A stretch of DNA of 56,304 nucleotides from Ignavibacteriota bacterium (GTDB lineage Bacteria > Bacteroidota > Ignavibacteria > Palsa-1295), in the NCBI GenBank assembly GCA_003151825.1, contig PLYO01000015.1:1-56304 (forward strand), read 5' to 3'. The notes beneath the pieces were generated by a model that was given only the letters and a program-made list of their open reading frames with translations, was not told where the DNA came from and did no database searches. This document shows, one piece after another, positions 16,964 to 26,804 of this stretch (positions within the stretch are counted from its first letter, which is position 1; every line of letters begins with the position of its first letter). Position numbers and translations under genes: made by a program.

Positions 16964-19900
16964 TGCTTCCAGCCTTTCTTCTGTTTTTTCTTCACGGGCG
17001 GCTGAAGCATGTCGAGCAGCGACTTTGCGGAAGTGCGCTCTTGCTCCGGCACGCCACGCATCGCAAGGAGATCATGCAGATTCCGGATAGCGTCGGCTTT
17101 TTTTGCGAGATGAATGTCCGCGCGCGCAAGGCCGAGCAAGGATCGCTCATCCGATTCCAGCGCGATTGGGAACTCATGGATCGCTTCGGCAAACGCACTC
17201 GCGGCTTTGCTCCAATTCGACTGCGTGAGGTACGTCTCACCCGTTTGGAGCATGGCCGCGCCGCCGAGCGCGTCCTTGGGATGCGCGGCAATAACAGCGG
17301 CGAAGATCTCACGCGCGCTATCATCCCTTCGCTCGCTTGCGAGCAGTTCCCCGGCTCGAATCGCGCCGCGCGCGGCGATGCTCGCCTGGATCGGATAGCG
17401 ATTCGAAATATCTAAAAAAAGATGGATCGCGGAATCCGTGTGCCGCTCCTCGGCAAGTACCTCACCATATTCGAACATCGCTTCCGGCGCGGCGTCGAAC
17501 GAATAATATCGTTCCTGATACGCTCGCTCGAAATCTCGCGCCGCACTATCGAGATTCTTTTGCGACCACTCGATACGGGCGCGGTCGAGATAGGCTGCGG
17601 CTGCAACATCCATCGAGTCATACCGTGCAATCACGGTATCGAGCTGGGTGATTGCCGCATTCGTATCTTCGGTGGCAAGTTCGGATTCGGCAAGGAGCAA
17701 TTCCGCGCGCGGCTTCGCAGCATTTGTTGGATATTGCGATAGAAATAAGCGAAAGGTCGATAGTGCGCTCGCCGCTTCGTGAAGTTTCATCTCGAATTCA
17801 CCGGCGCGAAGCAGCACCATCGGGCTGATCGGATTTTTTGGATTGCGGGTCACGAACGTATCGGCCACGGCGAGCGCTTCGGGAATTTGTTTCAAGTCCG
17901 CAAGCGCATCCTGTAAGGCAAAGAGCGCCGGGCCGGCTTCGCTCGAACGAGGATAATCATTCACCACTTGCTCGTAATAATGGAGCGACCCGCGTTCGTC
18001 TCCATGCCGAACGCGCTCTTCGCCCGCAATGTAAAGTGCGCGCGACGCAACGGCGGACTGATGATACCGGCTCACAATTTTACTTACCATCATTTCCGCA
18101 GGACCGGTCAGGTTGATCGAGTAGGCCGCGAGCGCATAATCGAAATCGGCGAGATCGGCAATGTCGCTCTCCGGGAATTTTCTCGTGAGATATTCGAATG
18201 CATTCATCGCGCTCCGCTCGGAATCGACTTTCATCCGAGTGACGCCGAGCATGAGCGTGGCACGCGAGATGCGGAGTGGATTGAATCCCGGCCGGTCGGT
18301 CGCAAGGTTGTAGAGCTTGTTCGCGTGCTTCGTCTCGCCCAATGCATACGACGCATCGCCGGCATGGGCGAGCGCATCATACGCGTAACGCGAGATCGAA
18401 TCCACGACGATGACGCGTTCGAATTCCTGCCCGGCGCGTGCAAAGTCATTTGTTTCGAAGAGGCTCCAGGCATAAGCATATTGAGCGTCTTCACGCCGCG
18501 CGCTTTCCGGGAACTCCGAAAGCAGGCGCGAAAACGTCGCGCTTGCCGAATCGTACTCGCCCGCCCGAAAGTATGCTTTACCCATCCAGAAGAGTGCCTC
18601 ATCCGTGCGACCCAATAGGCGCTCGTGCGACTCGCCGAGATATGTTGCGAGTTCCCTGGCGGCATCATTCCAATTGCCGAGTGGGATGAGCGCAAGTCCG
18701 CGTTCCAAGTGCGCGGTCGCGCGAATGGCGGTATCGTTTGGCGGAAGATTAGAGAAGGCGTTTAGGAAATATTCTTCGGAGCGCTCGTAATCGTTGCGGC
18801 GGTAAGCAAGCTCGCCCAGCAAAAAGGATGCATACGCGCCACGGACGCTATGTTCATAACTCACCGGCTCTAACAGTTTTTGCGCTTCGTAACTATGCTG
18901 CGCAAAACGAATGAGCGCGAGCTGATAGATCGCGCTCGCGCTATAGAGCATCGAAGGATCGAGCGTCAGTTTTTGCAGGGCATCCGCCGCTTCGTCCAGC
19001 ATTCCCGCGCGCGCGAGCGCGACTCCAGCATAGTAGCGCGCGCGTTCGGGAAAATCATTGTATAGGAAGAAGGAAGTATCGATCTTGGTTTTTCCCTGAA
19101 TGGAACGGTCGATAGTGGGAATTTGTGAAGATGCTCCTACTCCGGCGGCGAGCGAATCATTCAGGTAGGGATCGAAATACACCCCTTGCGCTCTGAGCGG
19201 CAGTGTCGATGCGCGAAGAACCGCGTAATGCTGGTGCGCGGTATCGGCCACGGCAAGTTCGAGAAATGCAGCCGCTGCATCCTGATATTTTTGTTGTTGA
19301 AACAGCGACCACCCACGTTCGAAGCGAACGGCGTCCGAAATAAACCGCCCTTGCTCCGCGCTGGATGCGCCGGTCACGGAATCACGGGTGGTGTCGAGAA
19401 TCTCATTGCCGCGCGCCAACATTTCCGTGGCCTTCTCGTATTGGCCCAAACCGCTAAAAGCGCTTCCGCGCAAAAGCTCGATCTCACTGAGATAGGGTGG
19501 CGAAATGATCTGTGGAGCAATCGTAGGAAAGGTATTTTCAGGAGCGGATCCCATAATGCGATCGCGTTCGGGCGATTCGAGTGTCAATGCCTCGATGAGC
19601 GGGGAAGTATATTCAAAGTCCCGCGCCGATGTTCGAATAACATGCTCCGTCGCATGATACAGCGAGTCGGCTTCGTCCATGGTGGTAAGGAGCGCTTCGA
19701 AATTTTTTTCCGCTCTCCGTATGGCGCCAACCCGCAAGAGCGAAAGCAATCGGAGCGGACTTTCCCGAATGCGCGAGGCCGCGGCAAAATTCGAATCGGC
19801 TTCGGCGTACCGCTGCTCGCGCTCGTAAAGCTCGCCGATGCGAAAGCAGGAAAGCGCCAAAAGGCGCGGATCACTCGATGTGCCGATGGCATCACGATAC

Positions 19901-20466
19901 TCGCTTTCCGCTTCCGCCTTTTCGCCAAGCGCGCGATAACCCTCCGCTTTCCAAAAATGAATTTCAGGCTGCACGGCGGCGGAAGCGCCGTTCGCTGCCG
20001 CAACCCTATTCAATCGCGCGAGGCCGGCTTCTATATCGCCATGGCTAAGCGGCGTGTGCGCATATAATTCGAGCGCACCGAGCAGTGCGGCGTTCGTGGC
20101 TGTCGGGCTTGCTTCGGGAGCGTTTGCAAGAATCTTGTCTATTCGCGATTCCGCCGCGAACGGCAGCTTCCGATAATACGCCGCAAGCGAGCGGAACAAG
20201 TCAAGCGAAAGAAGCTGCTCGTCGAGGCCATAATCATCTTGCTCCACCGATTGCAACCGCGCGAGTTCATCCGCGCTAAAGCTCTCAAGACCGGATTTGC
20301 GGAAATGCCCCAGCGCATCTTCTACTTTTTCTTCGAACAGCGGCTGAAACGTAGCGGAGCGAGCGTCAGAAGTTGCGGAGGATAATTGGCCTTCAGCGGA
20401 TCGAGAAAAAAACAGAAGAGCAAAAATGCCCGCCACAAGAAAGCAGGTTGCAACCTTACGGTTCAT
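16960..20466 (-). CDS. Large exported tetratricopeptide-repeat protein
   Basis: About 1,168 residues from the ATG at 20466, chosen because it opens a signal peptide (MNRKVATCFLVAGIFALLFF). Nearly the whole protein is TPR/SEL-like helical repeats; clear units include AFWMGKAYFRAGEYDSA-type motifs and Y-P-R-S-S-E-A-G-P-A-L. Spacing in several repeats is like CpoB/YbgF and BamD-type TPRs, suggesting a periplasmic scaffold. Translationally coupled to the beta-barrel gene (4-bp overlap). The function of the pair is unknown to me. Confidence 0.85.
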   Translation of the reverse strand: MNRKVATCFLVAGIFALLFFSRSAEGQLSSATSDARSATFQPLFEEKVEDALGHFRKSGLESFSADELARLQSVEQDDYGLDEQLLSLDLFRSLAAYYRKLPFAAESRIDKILANAPEASPTATNAALLGALELYAHTPLSHGDIEAGLARLNRVAAANGASAAVQPEIHFWKAEGYRALGEKAEAESEYRDAIGTSSDPRLLALSCFRIGELYEREQRYAEADSNFAAASRIRESPLRLLSLLRVGAIRRAEKNFEALLTTMDEADSLYHATEHVIRTSARDFEYTSPLIEALTLESPERDRIMGSAPENTFPTIAPQIISPPYLSEIELLRGSAFSGLGQYEKATEMLARGNEILDTTRDSVTGASSAEQGRFISDAVRFERGWSLFQQQKYQDAAAAFLELAVADTAHQHYAVLRASTLPLRAQGVYFDPYLNDSLAAGVGASSQIPTIDRSIQGKTKIDTSFFLYNDFPERARYYAGVALARAGMLDEAADALQKLTLDPSMLYSASAIYQLALIRFAQHSYEAQKLLEPVSYEHSVRGAYASFLLGELAYRRNDYERSEEYFLNAFSNLPPNDTAIRATAHLERGLALIPLGNWNDAARELATYLGESHERLLGRTDEALFWMGKAYFRAGEYDSASATFSRLLSEFPESARREDAQYAYAWSLFETNDFARAGQEFERVIVVDSISRYAYDALAHAGDASYALGETKHANKLYNLATDRPGFNPLRISRATLMLGVTRMKVDSERSAMNAFEYLTRKFPESDIADLADFDYALAAYSINLTGPAEMMVSKIVSRYHQSAVASRALYIAGEERVRHGDERGSLHYYEQVVNDYPRSSEAGPALFALQDALADLKQIPEALAVADTFVTRNPKNPISPMVLLRAGEFEMKLHEAASALSTFRLFLSQYPTNAAKPRAELLLAESELATEDTNAAITQLDTVIARYDSMDVAAAAYLDRARIEWSQKNLDSAARDFERAYQERYYSFDAAPEAMFEYGEVLAEERHTDSAIHLFLDISNRYPIQASIAARGAIRAGELLASERRDDSAREIFAAVIAAHPKDALGGAAMLQTGETYLTQSNWSKAASAFAEAIHEFPIALESDERSLLGLARADIHLAKKADAIRNLHDLLAMRGVPEQERTSAKSLLDMLQPPVKKKQKKGWKQ

Positions 20467-20568
20467 CGATAGTGCGGTGTCGATCGGATAAATGATGTTG
20501 AGCAAACAACCATGCAATGGCAAAAATTAGTCCGATTGTTCTACACAAAGTCTTCATTGCTCCTGAAT

Positions 20569-20695
20569 CCCCCTCACCCGGCCTCTCCCCCTGCTGGGGG
20601 AGAGGAGAATTTTTTATAGTTTTCTCTCCTGTTGAAAAGAGAAAACAATTTCTTACTCCTCTCCCCCGGAGGGGGAGAGGTTAGGTGAGGGGGAG
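20569..20695. repeat. REP-like inverted element (CCTCTCCCCC family)
   Basis: The left arm CCCCTCACCCGGCCTCTCCC and right arm GGGAGAGGTTAGGTGAGGGG are inverted copies, each with its own small hairpin (CTCCCCCTGCTGGGGGAG, CTCCCCCGGAGGGGGAG). An inner AGTTTTCTCTCCTGTTGAAAAGAG stem sits between. It fills the gap between the TPR gene and the HAD gene. Single arms recur at 45131-45213 and, within a coding region, at 42607-42638. Confidence 0.85.
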
Positions 20696-20705
20696 CTTGG
20701 TTCTA

Positions 20706-21332
20706 TTAGAGGAAGCGCAGAATATCTTCCAGCCGGTGTATCACTTTCGTTGCCTTCGGAATTTCTTCCGAATGTGGCGTAACAAGATACGCCGTTTTCG
20801 TTCCAGCGCGGTGACCGGCCTCGATGTCGGACATGGAATCGCCGATCATCCAGCTATTGGCGAGATCGATATTCCATTTTTCCGCAGCTTCGAGAAGCAT
20901 TGCCGGGGAAGGCTTACGGCGGCCTAACGAATCGTCGAGATCGGTGCAGAAAATAATATCATCGAAGCGAACTCCGGCTTTTTGCTCCATCCCGCGCTGA
21001 AGCTCTTCATGCACCGCGCGTAATTCCGCTTCCGACATCATGCCCAATCCCACCCCGCGCTGATTCGTAATAATAATCGCGAGATACCCCCGCTGCTTTA
21101 TTTCGCGAAGTGTCTCCGCCACGCCCGGCAATAGCTCAAATTCATTCCAATGCCGCACGTAGCCGCCCAGGATGCGCGCGTTGATGACGCCATCGCGATC
21201 GAAAAAGATTGCCCGTTCGGAATGGGTACCGGGTGGGGATTTGGATTTCACAAATTCCCTAACACGCATAAAACCTTTTCCATTTATCCCGGCCATCCTA
21301 AGTAAATAATAAAAATCTAAACTGAATTTCAT
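20706..21332 (-). CDS. HAD-IIIA phosphatase, GmhB-like
   Basis: HAD-family phosphatase with the expected motifs: FFDRDGVIN (nucleophile and acid Asp), ITNQRGVG (motif II), GRRKPSPAML (motif III Lys) and MIGDSMSDIEAG (motif IV). Closest to D-glycero-D-manno-heptose-1,7-bisphosphate 7-phosphatase and the histidinol-phosphatase group. The zinc-loop cysteines typical of GmhB are missing; only FCTDLDD precedes the RKP motif. A role in heptose or another nucleotide-sugar pathway is a guess. Starts at residue 13 or 22 (MRVREF) are possible and would give a more normal length. Confidence 0.82.
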   Translation of the reverse strand: MKFSLDFYYLLRMAGINGKGFMRVREFVKSKSPPGTHSERAIFFDRDGVINARILGGYVRHWNEFELLPGVAETLREIKQRGYLAIIITNQRGVGLGMMSEAELRAVHEELQRGMEQKAGVRFDDIIFCTDLDDSLGRRKPSPAMLLEAAEKWNIDLANSWMIGDSMSDIEAGHRAGTKTAYLVTPHSEEIPKATKVIHRLEDILRFL

Positions 21333-21353
21333 GGGGTGACCCCGAAAATGTGT

Positions 21354-21361
21354 TATATTTG
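21354..21361 (+). promoter_or_regulatory. Possible Bacteroidota -7 element (TATATTTG)
   Basis: TATATTTG fits TAnnTTTG and lies 43 bp before the ATG of the first barrel gene. A small GGGGTGACCCC palindrome sits just upstream (21333-21343). I do not see a clear -33 TTG at the usual distance, so this is tentative. Confidence 0.4.
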
Positions 21362-21403
21362 TATTTTTCCATTCACTCTTAACTTAAACTTAACAATACC
21401 ATC

Positions 21404-22090
21404 ATGAAAAAGCAACTCAGTTCTTTTGCGGTTATGTTTTTCGTTTCAGCGTGCGTGCTCATCGTGGGCAATAGCTCTGCGAGCGCGCAAATGACGGTCG
21501 GCGGACGAGTCGGTCTCGACATCGGAAGTTTGTCTTTTAGCCCGGATCTGCCATCAGGCGAAACCAGTTCTTCACACACCGGATTCTTAGTGGGTGGACA
21601 ATTGGATGACTGGTTCAGCGATATGTGGGCGCTTAGCGTGCAATTACTCTATAACCAGAAAGGGGCCAGCTTGAATTATAATGAAAGTTTTGATGGCATC
21701 AGCGTTTCGGGTTCGGGATCTGAGGTGTTGAGCTATCTCGAAATCCCAATCCTTGCGAAGGTCGCGTTTGGTTCGGGCGATGTCAAGCCCTACCTCTTTG
21801 CTGGTCCTTCAATTGGCATTCTGCTATCGGCTACTGGTTCGAGCACAGCGAATGGCACTTCCACTTCCACCAGCGATGACAGTGATTTCAATACGCTTGA
21901 CCTTTCAGCATTAGTCGGAGCAGGCGTTTCATACAAATTGGCGGGAGGTCCGTCGCTCTTCGTGGACGCAGGCTATGCAATCGGACTCATCAACATCGCC
22001 AAGAATAACTCTTCCTCGACAAGCACATCGATGACCAATAAAACCAATGACATCCGCATCGCCGCCGGCGTAATGTTCCCGCTCGACTAA
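21404..22090 (+). CDS. Porin-like outer-membrane beta-barrel protein
   Basis: A 228-residue protein with a signal peptide (MKKQLSSFAVMFFVSACVLI.. ending SASAQ). It has the PF13568-type small barrel pattern: VGGRVGLDIGSL, WALSVQLLYNQKGAS, YLEIPILAKVAFGSGDVKPYLFAGPSIG, and a final strand DIRIAAGVMFPLD. Such barrels are abundant in Bacteroidota outer membranes; specific roles are rarely known. The next gene is a paralogue with the same YxEIPI and PYxFAGPSIGILLSATG blocks. Confidence 0.88.
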   Translation: MKKQLSSFAVMFFVSACVLIVGNSSASAQMTVGGRVGLDIGSLSFSPDLPSGETSSSHTGFLVGGQLDDWFSDMWALSVQLLYNQKGASLNYNESFDGISVSGSGSEVLSYLEIPILAKVAFGSGDVKPYLFAGPSIGILLSATGSSTANGTSTSTSDDSDFNTLDLSALVGAGVSYKLAGGPSLFVDAGYAIGLINIAKNNSSSTSTSMTNKTNDIRIAAGVMFPLD

Positions 22091-22092
22091 AG

Positions 22093-22172
22093 GCGAGTAG
22101 CGAGGGCGCTATACCCTCGGAAGCAGGAATGTTAAGTGACGAGTGGCGATTTAATTCGTCACTCGTTGCTCA
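22093..22172. repeat. Heptamer array 5 / hairpins between paralogous barrel genes
   Basis: CGAGTAGCGAGGG..CCCTCG is followed by AGTGACGAGTGGCGA and its complement CGTCACTCGTTGCT. The units are heptamers like those in the other arrays. It begins 3 bp after the stop of the first barrel gene and ends 8 bp before the start of the second. Confidence 0.7.
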
Positions 22173-22179
22173 ACACGTT

Positions 22180-23025
22180 ATGCGAAATCTCCCGGTCATG
22201 GCCTTTCTTTTCGCCACGCTCCTTGCGAGCGAGGGTGCCCGCGCGCAGCTGATCCCCGTTGAATCGCCGCCGCATTGGTACATCGGTGCGCGGGCGGGGA
22301 TTAACTCGGTCACGGAAAATATCGACCCGAACCCTCTTTTCGAGACGATTTCCGGCCAGATGAACTTTACTGGCGGCGCCGAAATCGATTACGCATTTTC
22401 CAAATGGTTCGCGCTCTCGATTCAACCCCGATACGAGCAGAAGGGATATCATAATGTCTTTGCACTTCCACCATCGCTTCTAAGCAGCATTCCGGGCGAC
22501 TCCATCGGCGGTCAGCCACTCAACTTTTCCATCACGAGCGATCTTACGGCGACATATATCGAGGTTCCGATTGTTGTGCGGCTGACGTTCCCGTCCGGCA
22601 ACTGGGAACCGTACTTTTTCGCGGGCCCTTCGATCGGCATCTTACTTTCCGCGACGGGGAAAGCCAATCTTTCCTTAAGCGCCGGTGGATTCCCGATCAG
22701 TCTCGATTCCAGCGAGGATGCGAAACGGCAGCTCAGCCCAATGGACATTTCTGGATATGTGGGAAGCGGAATTGCATACCATATCCCATTCGCGGCCACT
22801 ATATTCGTGGAAGCGGGATATGCGTTTGGGCTGAGCAATGTCTGGAACAACGGTTATCAGGGCATCCTGACAAATCCGCTTAACGTCATCAATGCGTTGA
22901 GCGGTCTGGGCGGAGGAGGCATTGGTGGCGGCTCGAACGCTTTAAGCATCTTTGGTGCGCAGAATCAGACCGTTACTTCCCGCGACTTCCGCATTGCGGC
23001 CGGTTTTCTGATCCCGTTGGATTGA
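22180..23025 (+). CDS. Porin-like outer-membrane beta-barrel protein (paralogue)
   Basis: About 281 residues from the ATG at 22180, which gives the signal peptide MRNLPVMAFLFATLLASEGA; the frame is open upstream only through a hairpin repeat. Shares YIEVPIVVRLTFPSGNWEPY and FFAGPSIGILLSATG with the preceding gene, and ends DFRIAAGFLIPLD. It is longer because of a Gly-rich loop near the end (LGGGGIGGGS). A tandem duplication of the 21404-22090 gene. Confidence 0.88.
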   Translation: MRNLPVMAFLFATLLASEGARAQLIPVESPPHWYIGARAGINSVTENIDPNPLFETISGQMNFTGGAEIDYAFSKWFALSIQPRYEQKGYHNVFALPPSLLSSIPGDSIGGQPLNFSITSDLTATYIEVPIVVRLTFPSGNWEPYFFAGPSIGILLSATGKANLSLSAGGFPISLDSSEDAKRQLSPMDISGYVGSGIAYHIPFAATIFVEAGYAFGLSNVWNNGYQGILTNPLNVINALSGLGGGGIGGGSNALSIFGAQNQTVTSRDFRIAAGFLIPLD

Positions 23026-23037
23026 TGTAGCGCAACA

Positions 23038-26000
23038 TTACTTCTGCTCCAGCGACTCGAAATATTTTCGGATAAGCGCGTTGTAGTCCGGCGTGAACCC
23101 GTTCTCTTTTGCGTTCAAGATTTCTTCCTGCAATTCCTTTTGCGCTTGAGGGGAAGCGATGTCGAGGTCGCGTGGCGACGCGCGGACGACATCCTCGCCC
23201 GGCTTGGATTCGCGCTGCTGATCCTGATCGCGTTCGTGGACGGAATGCTCGGCCTGCAGGAGCCGCGATAGAATTCGTTCCTGCCGCTGCACAGTCTCCG
23301 GCTTCACGCCGTTCGATTTCATATCGCCGATGGATTGCTGCATTTCGTCGGCAATTTTTCGCAGTTCATCGGCGGATTGGTGAATACCCGTCGATGCCTG
23401 ACGTTGCTCATCGGCCATTTGGTCGATCGATTTTTTTACCGCTTGTTGCTGCGCGGCTAAGCGGCTCATCTGGGCTTGCTGGCGTTCGAGTTCTTTTTCG
23501 GCATTCTGCCCGCCGCCGCCTTTGCCGTTCATCATGGATTGCATCTGATCGTTTAATTGCTGCTGTTGCTGGGCAAGTTTGTTAATCTGGCTGATAAATT
23601 GTTGCATCGCTCCCTGGCCTCCCGGTTCGCCGGAACCCGGCATACTGCCATCCTCGCCTTCGGAGCCAGAACCATCTTCACCTTCCTGTCCCTGGCCGCC
23701 CGCGCCTTTCGAGCCTTGCTGTCCCTGTTGGCCGAGTTGCTGCGCGGCCTTCTGAAAGGCATTGGACGCTTGATTGAGCGAGGTCATCGCCGATTGCGCG
23801 TTTTGCGAGGAACTTTGTTGATTGCGGCCGGTCATCGCATCTTCGGCTTGCTGCATACTGGCAAAGGCCTGCCCCATTTCCTTCCCCATTTCTGGCGTGA
23901 CGGCGGTCGATTTCTGCGCAAGCTGCATCGCCTTCGAAGCGGTCTGGCCGAGTTCATCCTTCTTTTCGGATTGTTGCGCGGCGAGATCGCGGAAAACGTT
24001 GGAATTCGGCTGCGCGTCCTTCGACTCATTTTTTAGCTGCTCTTCGGATTGCGAAAGTTGGTTGAGATCGTTTTCGATCTGCTTCATCTCGCGCATCTCC
24101 GCTTGACGCTGGGTTTCTGTCATCTTTCTCTTCAGGTCCGAAAGCTTGCTCTCCGCTTCCTTCATTTTCTGAGAAGCCGAATCCGCGCTTTGAGCAGACT
24201 TTTGTTGATCGCCTTGCTTCGATTGCTGCTGGGCGTCCTGGATGTCCTTATCGATCGAAGGATCGGCGAGCGCCTCGGCGGCTTGCTTCATTTCTTCGGG
24301 CGCCTGCATCTTCTCGGGAAGTTTTTGCATTTGCTGCGCAACGTCTTTCATTTCCTCGCGCATACGGTCGAGTTCTTTTTGTGCGTCCTGTTGCTTCCGT
24401 GCCTCGGCTGCTTTTTCTTCGGGCGTCATGTGTTGACCCTGATCGAGTTTTTGGTGTGCATCGTCGGCGGATTTTTGCTCTTGTTTGGCAAGTTCGTCGG
24501 CGGACTTCATCAACTCATCGACTTTTTGCTCGGCCTGAATTTTTTTCAGAATATTTTCCGTCCGCTCGATCGACTTCCGAAACTGATCCTCGTTCAGCTT
24601 CATGTTTTGCATCGCTTGTTCGAGCTGTTTCGGATCGACATTTTTTTGCATTGCCTGCTGAAGCTGCTCCATCGCTTTTTTAAGTTCCGGCGAGTCGATC
24701 TGCTTGAATAGCTCTTGCAGTTCATGATATTTCTTCATCGTCTCCGGCGAGAGCGCGTTTTGCTGCTCCATGGACTGCGTCATTTGCTGCAAATCTTTCG
24801 CGACCTGATCGATGCGATCGTTCAACTGGTTTTGCTTGTCCAGCATTTGCTGCATGTCCTTCTGCTTCGAGAAGTCCTGCGATTGCTTGGCCATATCGCC
24901 TGCCTTCAACTGCTTCATTTCATCGAGCGTAGCGTCGACTTTTTTCTGAAGTTCTTCGGCATCCTGCTTAATCTCGTTCATGTCTCGCTCGGACTTGTTG
25001 GCCTCTTCGTCCGCGCGTTTGAAAATTTCCTCGACCGACGGCACGCGCACGGTGTATTCCGGCGTACGCGCGGATTTCGGGCCGGTGACCGCATCGTTAT
25101 CCGTCACTTCCACCACGTAGGAAACTTCATCTTCCGGTCCGATCGCAAGCGGAGTAAGGTTCCAGATATAGGGTACGTCTAATTCCTGCGTGTTGTAGTT
25201 CGAAAGCGGCACCGTCAGCCACGTATAGGAAGTGTCGGCCTTCACATATTTCGATTTCGAAAGCCGGTAGCCAAGCCGCACGCCACGGAACCCGAAATCG
25301 TCTCGGATGCGCGCGAGCATATCGAGCCGCATATCGCTCGGCAAATCCGCGCGCGAGGACGATGGCTCGACGAGCACGATTTCGGGGGGCTGGTCTTTTG
25401 TGATAGAGACCGTATATTCAATGGGATGATCGCTGGCCACGGAATCGCGGTCGAGCAGTTCGATGTGGTAGCTGCCGGATTGCATAAAGCTAATGGAACC
25501 TGTGGCGATGGAATCATCTAAGGATAACTCACAAGACTTATGGGTCACATGGGACGTATAAGCCCCGGAATCATGTGCGTGTGTCCCCGAATCCACGGAA
25601 CTAAACACGATTTCCGCCGATGCCAGCGCCGTTGAAGCTACAATACGGAACACCCCGCGCGTGCCGGCAACGCCGGCAATATCGCCGATATTTTCGGTAA
25701 GCTGCACCGGCTTTATGCGAGTATAAGCCGGCGGATCGACTTCCACATTTAAAGAGCGAACCACCGGATGATCGAGCACCGCAATCCGGTAACGATCGGA
25801 TTCGATCTCGCGCGCCTCGGCAAAATACTCCGTGGGATGTTCGGCATGAATCGTGTAGGTAAACCCAGCCTTGTAGCCGTAGGCTTTCGCCCACGCCGAA
25901 TCGAATGGCGCAGCACTCAGCGTGACGGCGTCGAAATCTTTTTGTCCTTCCTCGCGAGTCCGAAGATGCATTTGTGAAAGCTGCTCGCCGCGCATCGCAA

Positions 26001-26775
26001 TTCGAATAGTTACAGAATCGCCGCGCATCACGCGCTCGTTGCCGGGAAATACGACGAAGGTAAATGGCGCCGGTTTCTGATAAAACGTGCGAAAATGTTC
26101 GAGGCGCGAAGCGGCCGCCACCATTTCATCGCGCGCGCCAATAAAAAATGTCGCGCCAACAATCAAACTCAGGAAAAAAAGAAGCGCCGAACGCTTGAGG
26201 GGCCCATCATCGACAATAGCATTGAAATCGACTTCGCGGGCCGCGCTGTATGTAGTCTGAAATGCCGCCATCGCAAATTGAGGCGAGCCATAAAACGATT
26301 CTGCTGAACGCCCGGGCGCAAGCGGCCTTACAAGCTGCAACACATTCACTAATCGGTCACTGACGGTCGGATAATGCTCTCCAATCTTTGAGGCAAGCTC
26401 ATCGTCGGTTGCACGCTCACGAAATCCTAATCGGATGAGAAGTGGTGGAAGCGTGAATCCAAAGAACCCGACGATGGCCAGCAGGAGCGCGGACCAGAAA
26501 AGCCATGTGCGACCCGCCATCGGAAAATGCCCGAGCATCTCCGCAACAATCGCAATGAGCGAAACAATCACGATGGCCGTCAGCCCGCTCGCAATCCCTG
26601 CACCAAGCGCGACCGATTCCCGCCGCTGCCGAAGCTGGGCGAGACGAGAGAGGAGTTCGCTGTAAAGTTCTTGTGCCAAGTTGGAGTTTAAGGTCGTGAC
26701 CAACGACCATACGAAACTAACTCGCCGCCTGTTTCTCACGTTCCTCATCTCAAAAATCTCGATAATCCCATGCAT
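23038..26775 (-). CDS. DUF4175-type membrane protein with Gln-rich coiled coils
   Basis: About 1,245 residues. Two hydrophobic segments lie near residues 55-115 and a third near 195-215 (LLFFLSLIVGATFFIG). A beta-rich, Ig-like extracytoplasmic region follows, with conserved-looking DxPP..TR and VTKDQPPEIVLVEPSS. From about residue 600 it is almost all Gln/Lys/Glu/Met-rich coiled coil, with a short Gly/Ser/Glu segment near 1010-1050. This matches the DUF4175 proteins of Bacteroidota, whose role is unknown. The start is uncertain: in-frame ATG at 26748 and TTG at 26679 are alternatives. Divergent from the glycosyltransferase gene, 29 bp apart. Confidence 0.8.
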   Translation of the reverse strand: MHGIIEIFEMRNVRNRRRVSFVWSLVTTLNSNLAQELYSELLSRLAQLRQRRESVALGAGIASGLTAIVIVSLIAIVAEMLGHFPMAGRTWLFWSALLLAIVGFFGFTLPPLLIRLGFRERATDDELASKIGEHYPTVSDRLVNVLQLVRPLAPGRSAESFYGSPQFAMAAFQTTYSAAREVDFNAIVDDGPLKRSALLFFLSLIVGATFFIGARDEMVAAASRLEHFRTFYQKPAPFTFVVFPGNERVMRGDSVTIRIAMRGEQLSQMHLRTREEGQKDFDAVTLSAAPFDSAWAKAYGYKAGFTYTIHAEHPTEYFAEAREIESDRYRIAVLDHPVVRSLNVEVDPPAYTRIKPVQLTENIGDIAGVAGTRGVFRIVASTALASAEIVFSSVDSGTHAHDSGAYTSHVTHKSCELSLDDSIATGSISFMQSGSYHIELLDRDSVASDHPIEYTVSITKDQPPEIVLVEPSSSRADLPSDMRLDMLARIRDDFGFRGVRLGYRLSKSKYVKADTSYTWLTVPLSNYNTQELDVPYIWNLTPLAIGPEDEVSYVVEVTDNDAVTGPKSARTPEYTVRVPSVEEIFKRADEEANKSERDMNEIKQDAEELQKKVDATLDEMKQLKAGDMAKQSQDFSKQKDMQQMLDKQNQLNDRIDQVAKDLQQMTQSMEQQNALSPETMKKYHELQELFKQIDSPELKKAMEQLQQAMQKNVDPKQLEQAMQNMKLNEDQFRKSIERTENILKKIQAEQKVDELMKSADELAKQEQKSADDAHQKLDQGQHMTPEEKAAEARKQQDAQKELDRMREEMKDVAQQMQKLPEKMQAPEEMKQAAEALADPSIDKDIQDAQQQSKQGDQQKSAQSADSASQKMKEAESKLSDLKRKMTETQRQAEMREMKQIENDLNQLSQSEEQLKNESKDAQPNSNVFRDLAAQQSEKKDELGQTASKAMQLAQKSTAVTPEMGKEMGQAFASMQQAEDAMTGRNQQSSSQNAQSAMTSLNQASNAFQKAAQQLGQQGQQGSKGAGGQGQEGEDGSGSEGEDGSMPGSGEPGGQGAMQQFISQINKLAQQQQQLNDQMQSMMNGKGGGGQNAEKELERQQAQMSRLAAQQQAVKKSIDQMADEQRQASTGIHQSADELRKIADEMQQSIGDMKSNGVKPETVQRQERILSRLLQAEHSVHERDQDQQRESKPGEDVVRASPRDLDIASPQAQKELQEEILNAKENGFTPDYNALIRKYFESLEQK

Positions 26776-26804
26776 CGCGGTTCAGACAGTTATTTTTGTA
26801 TGCA

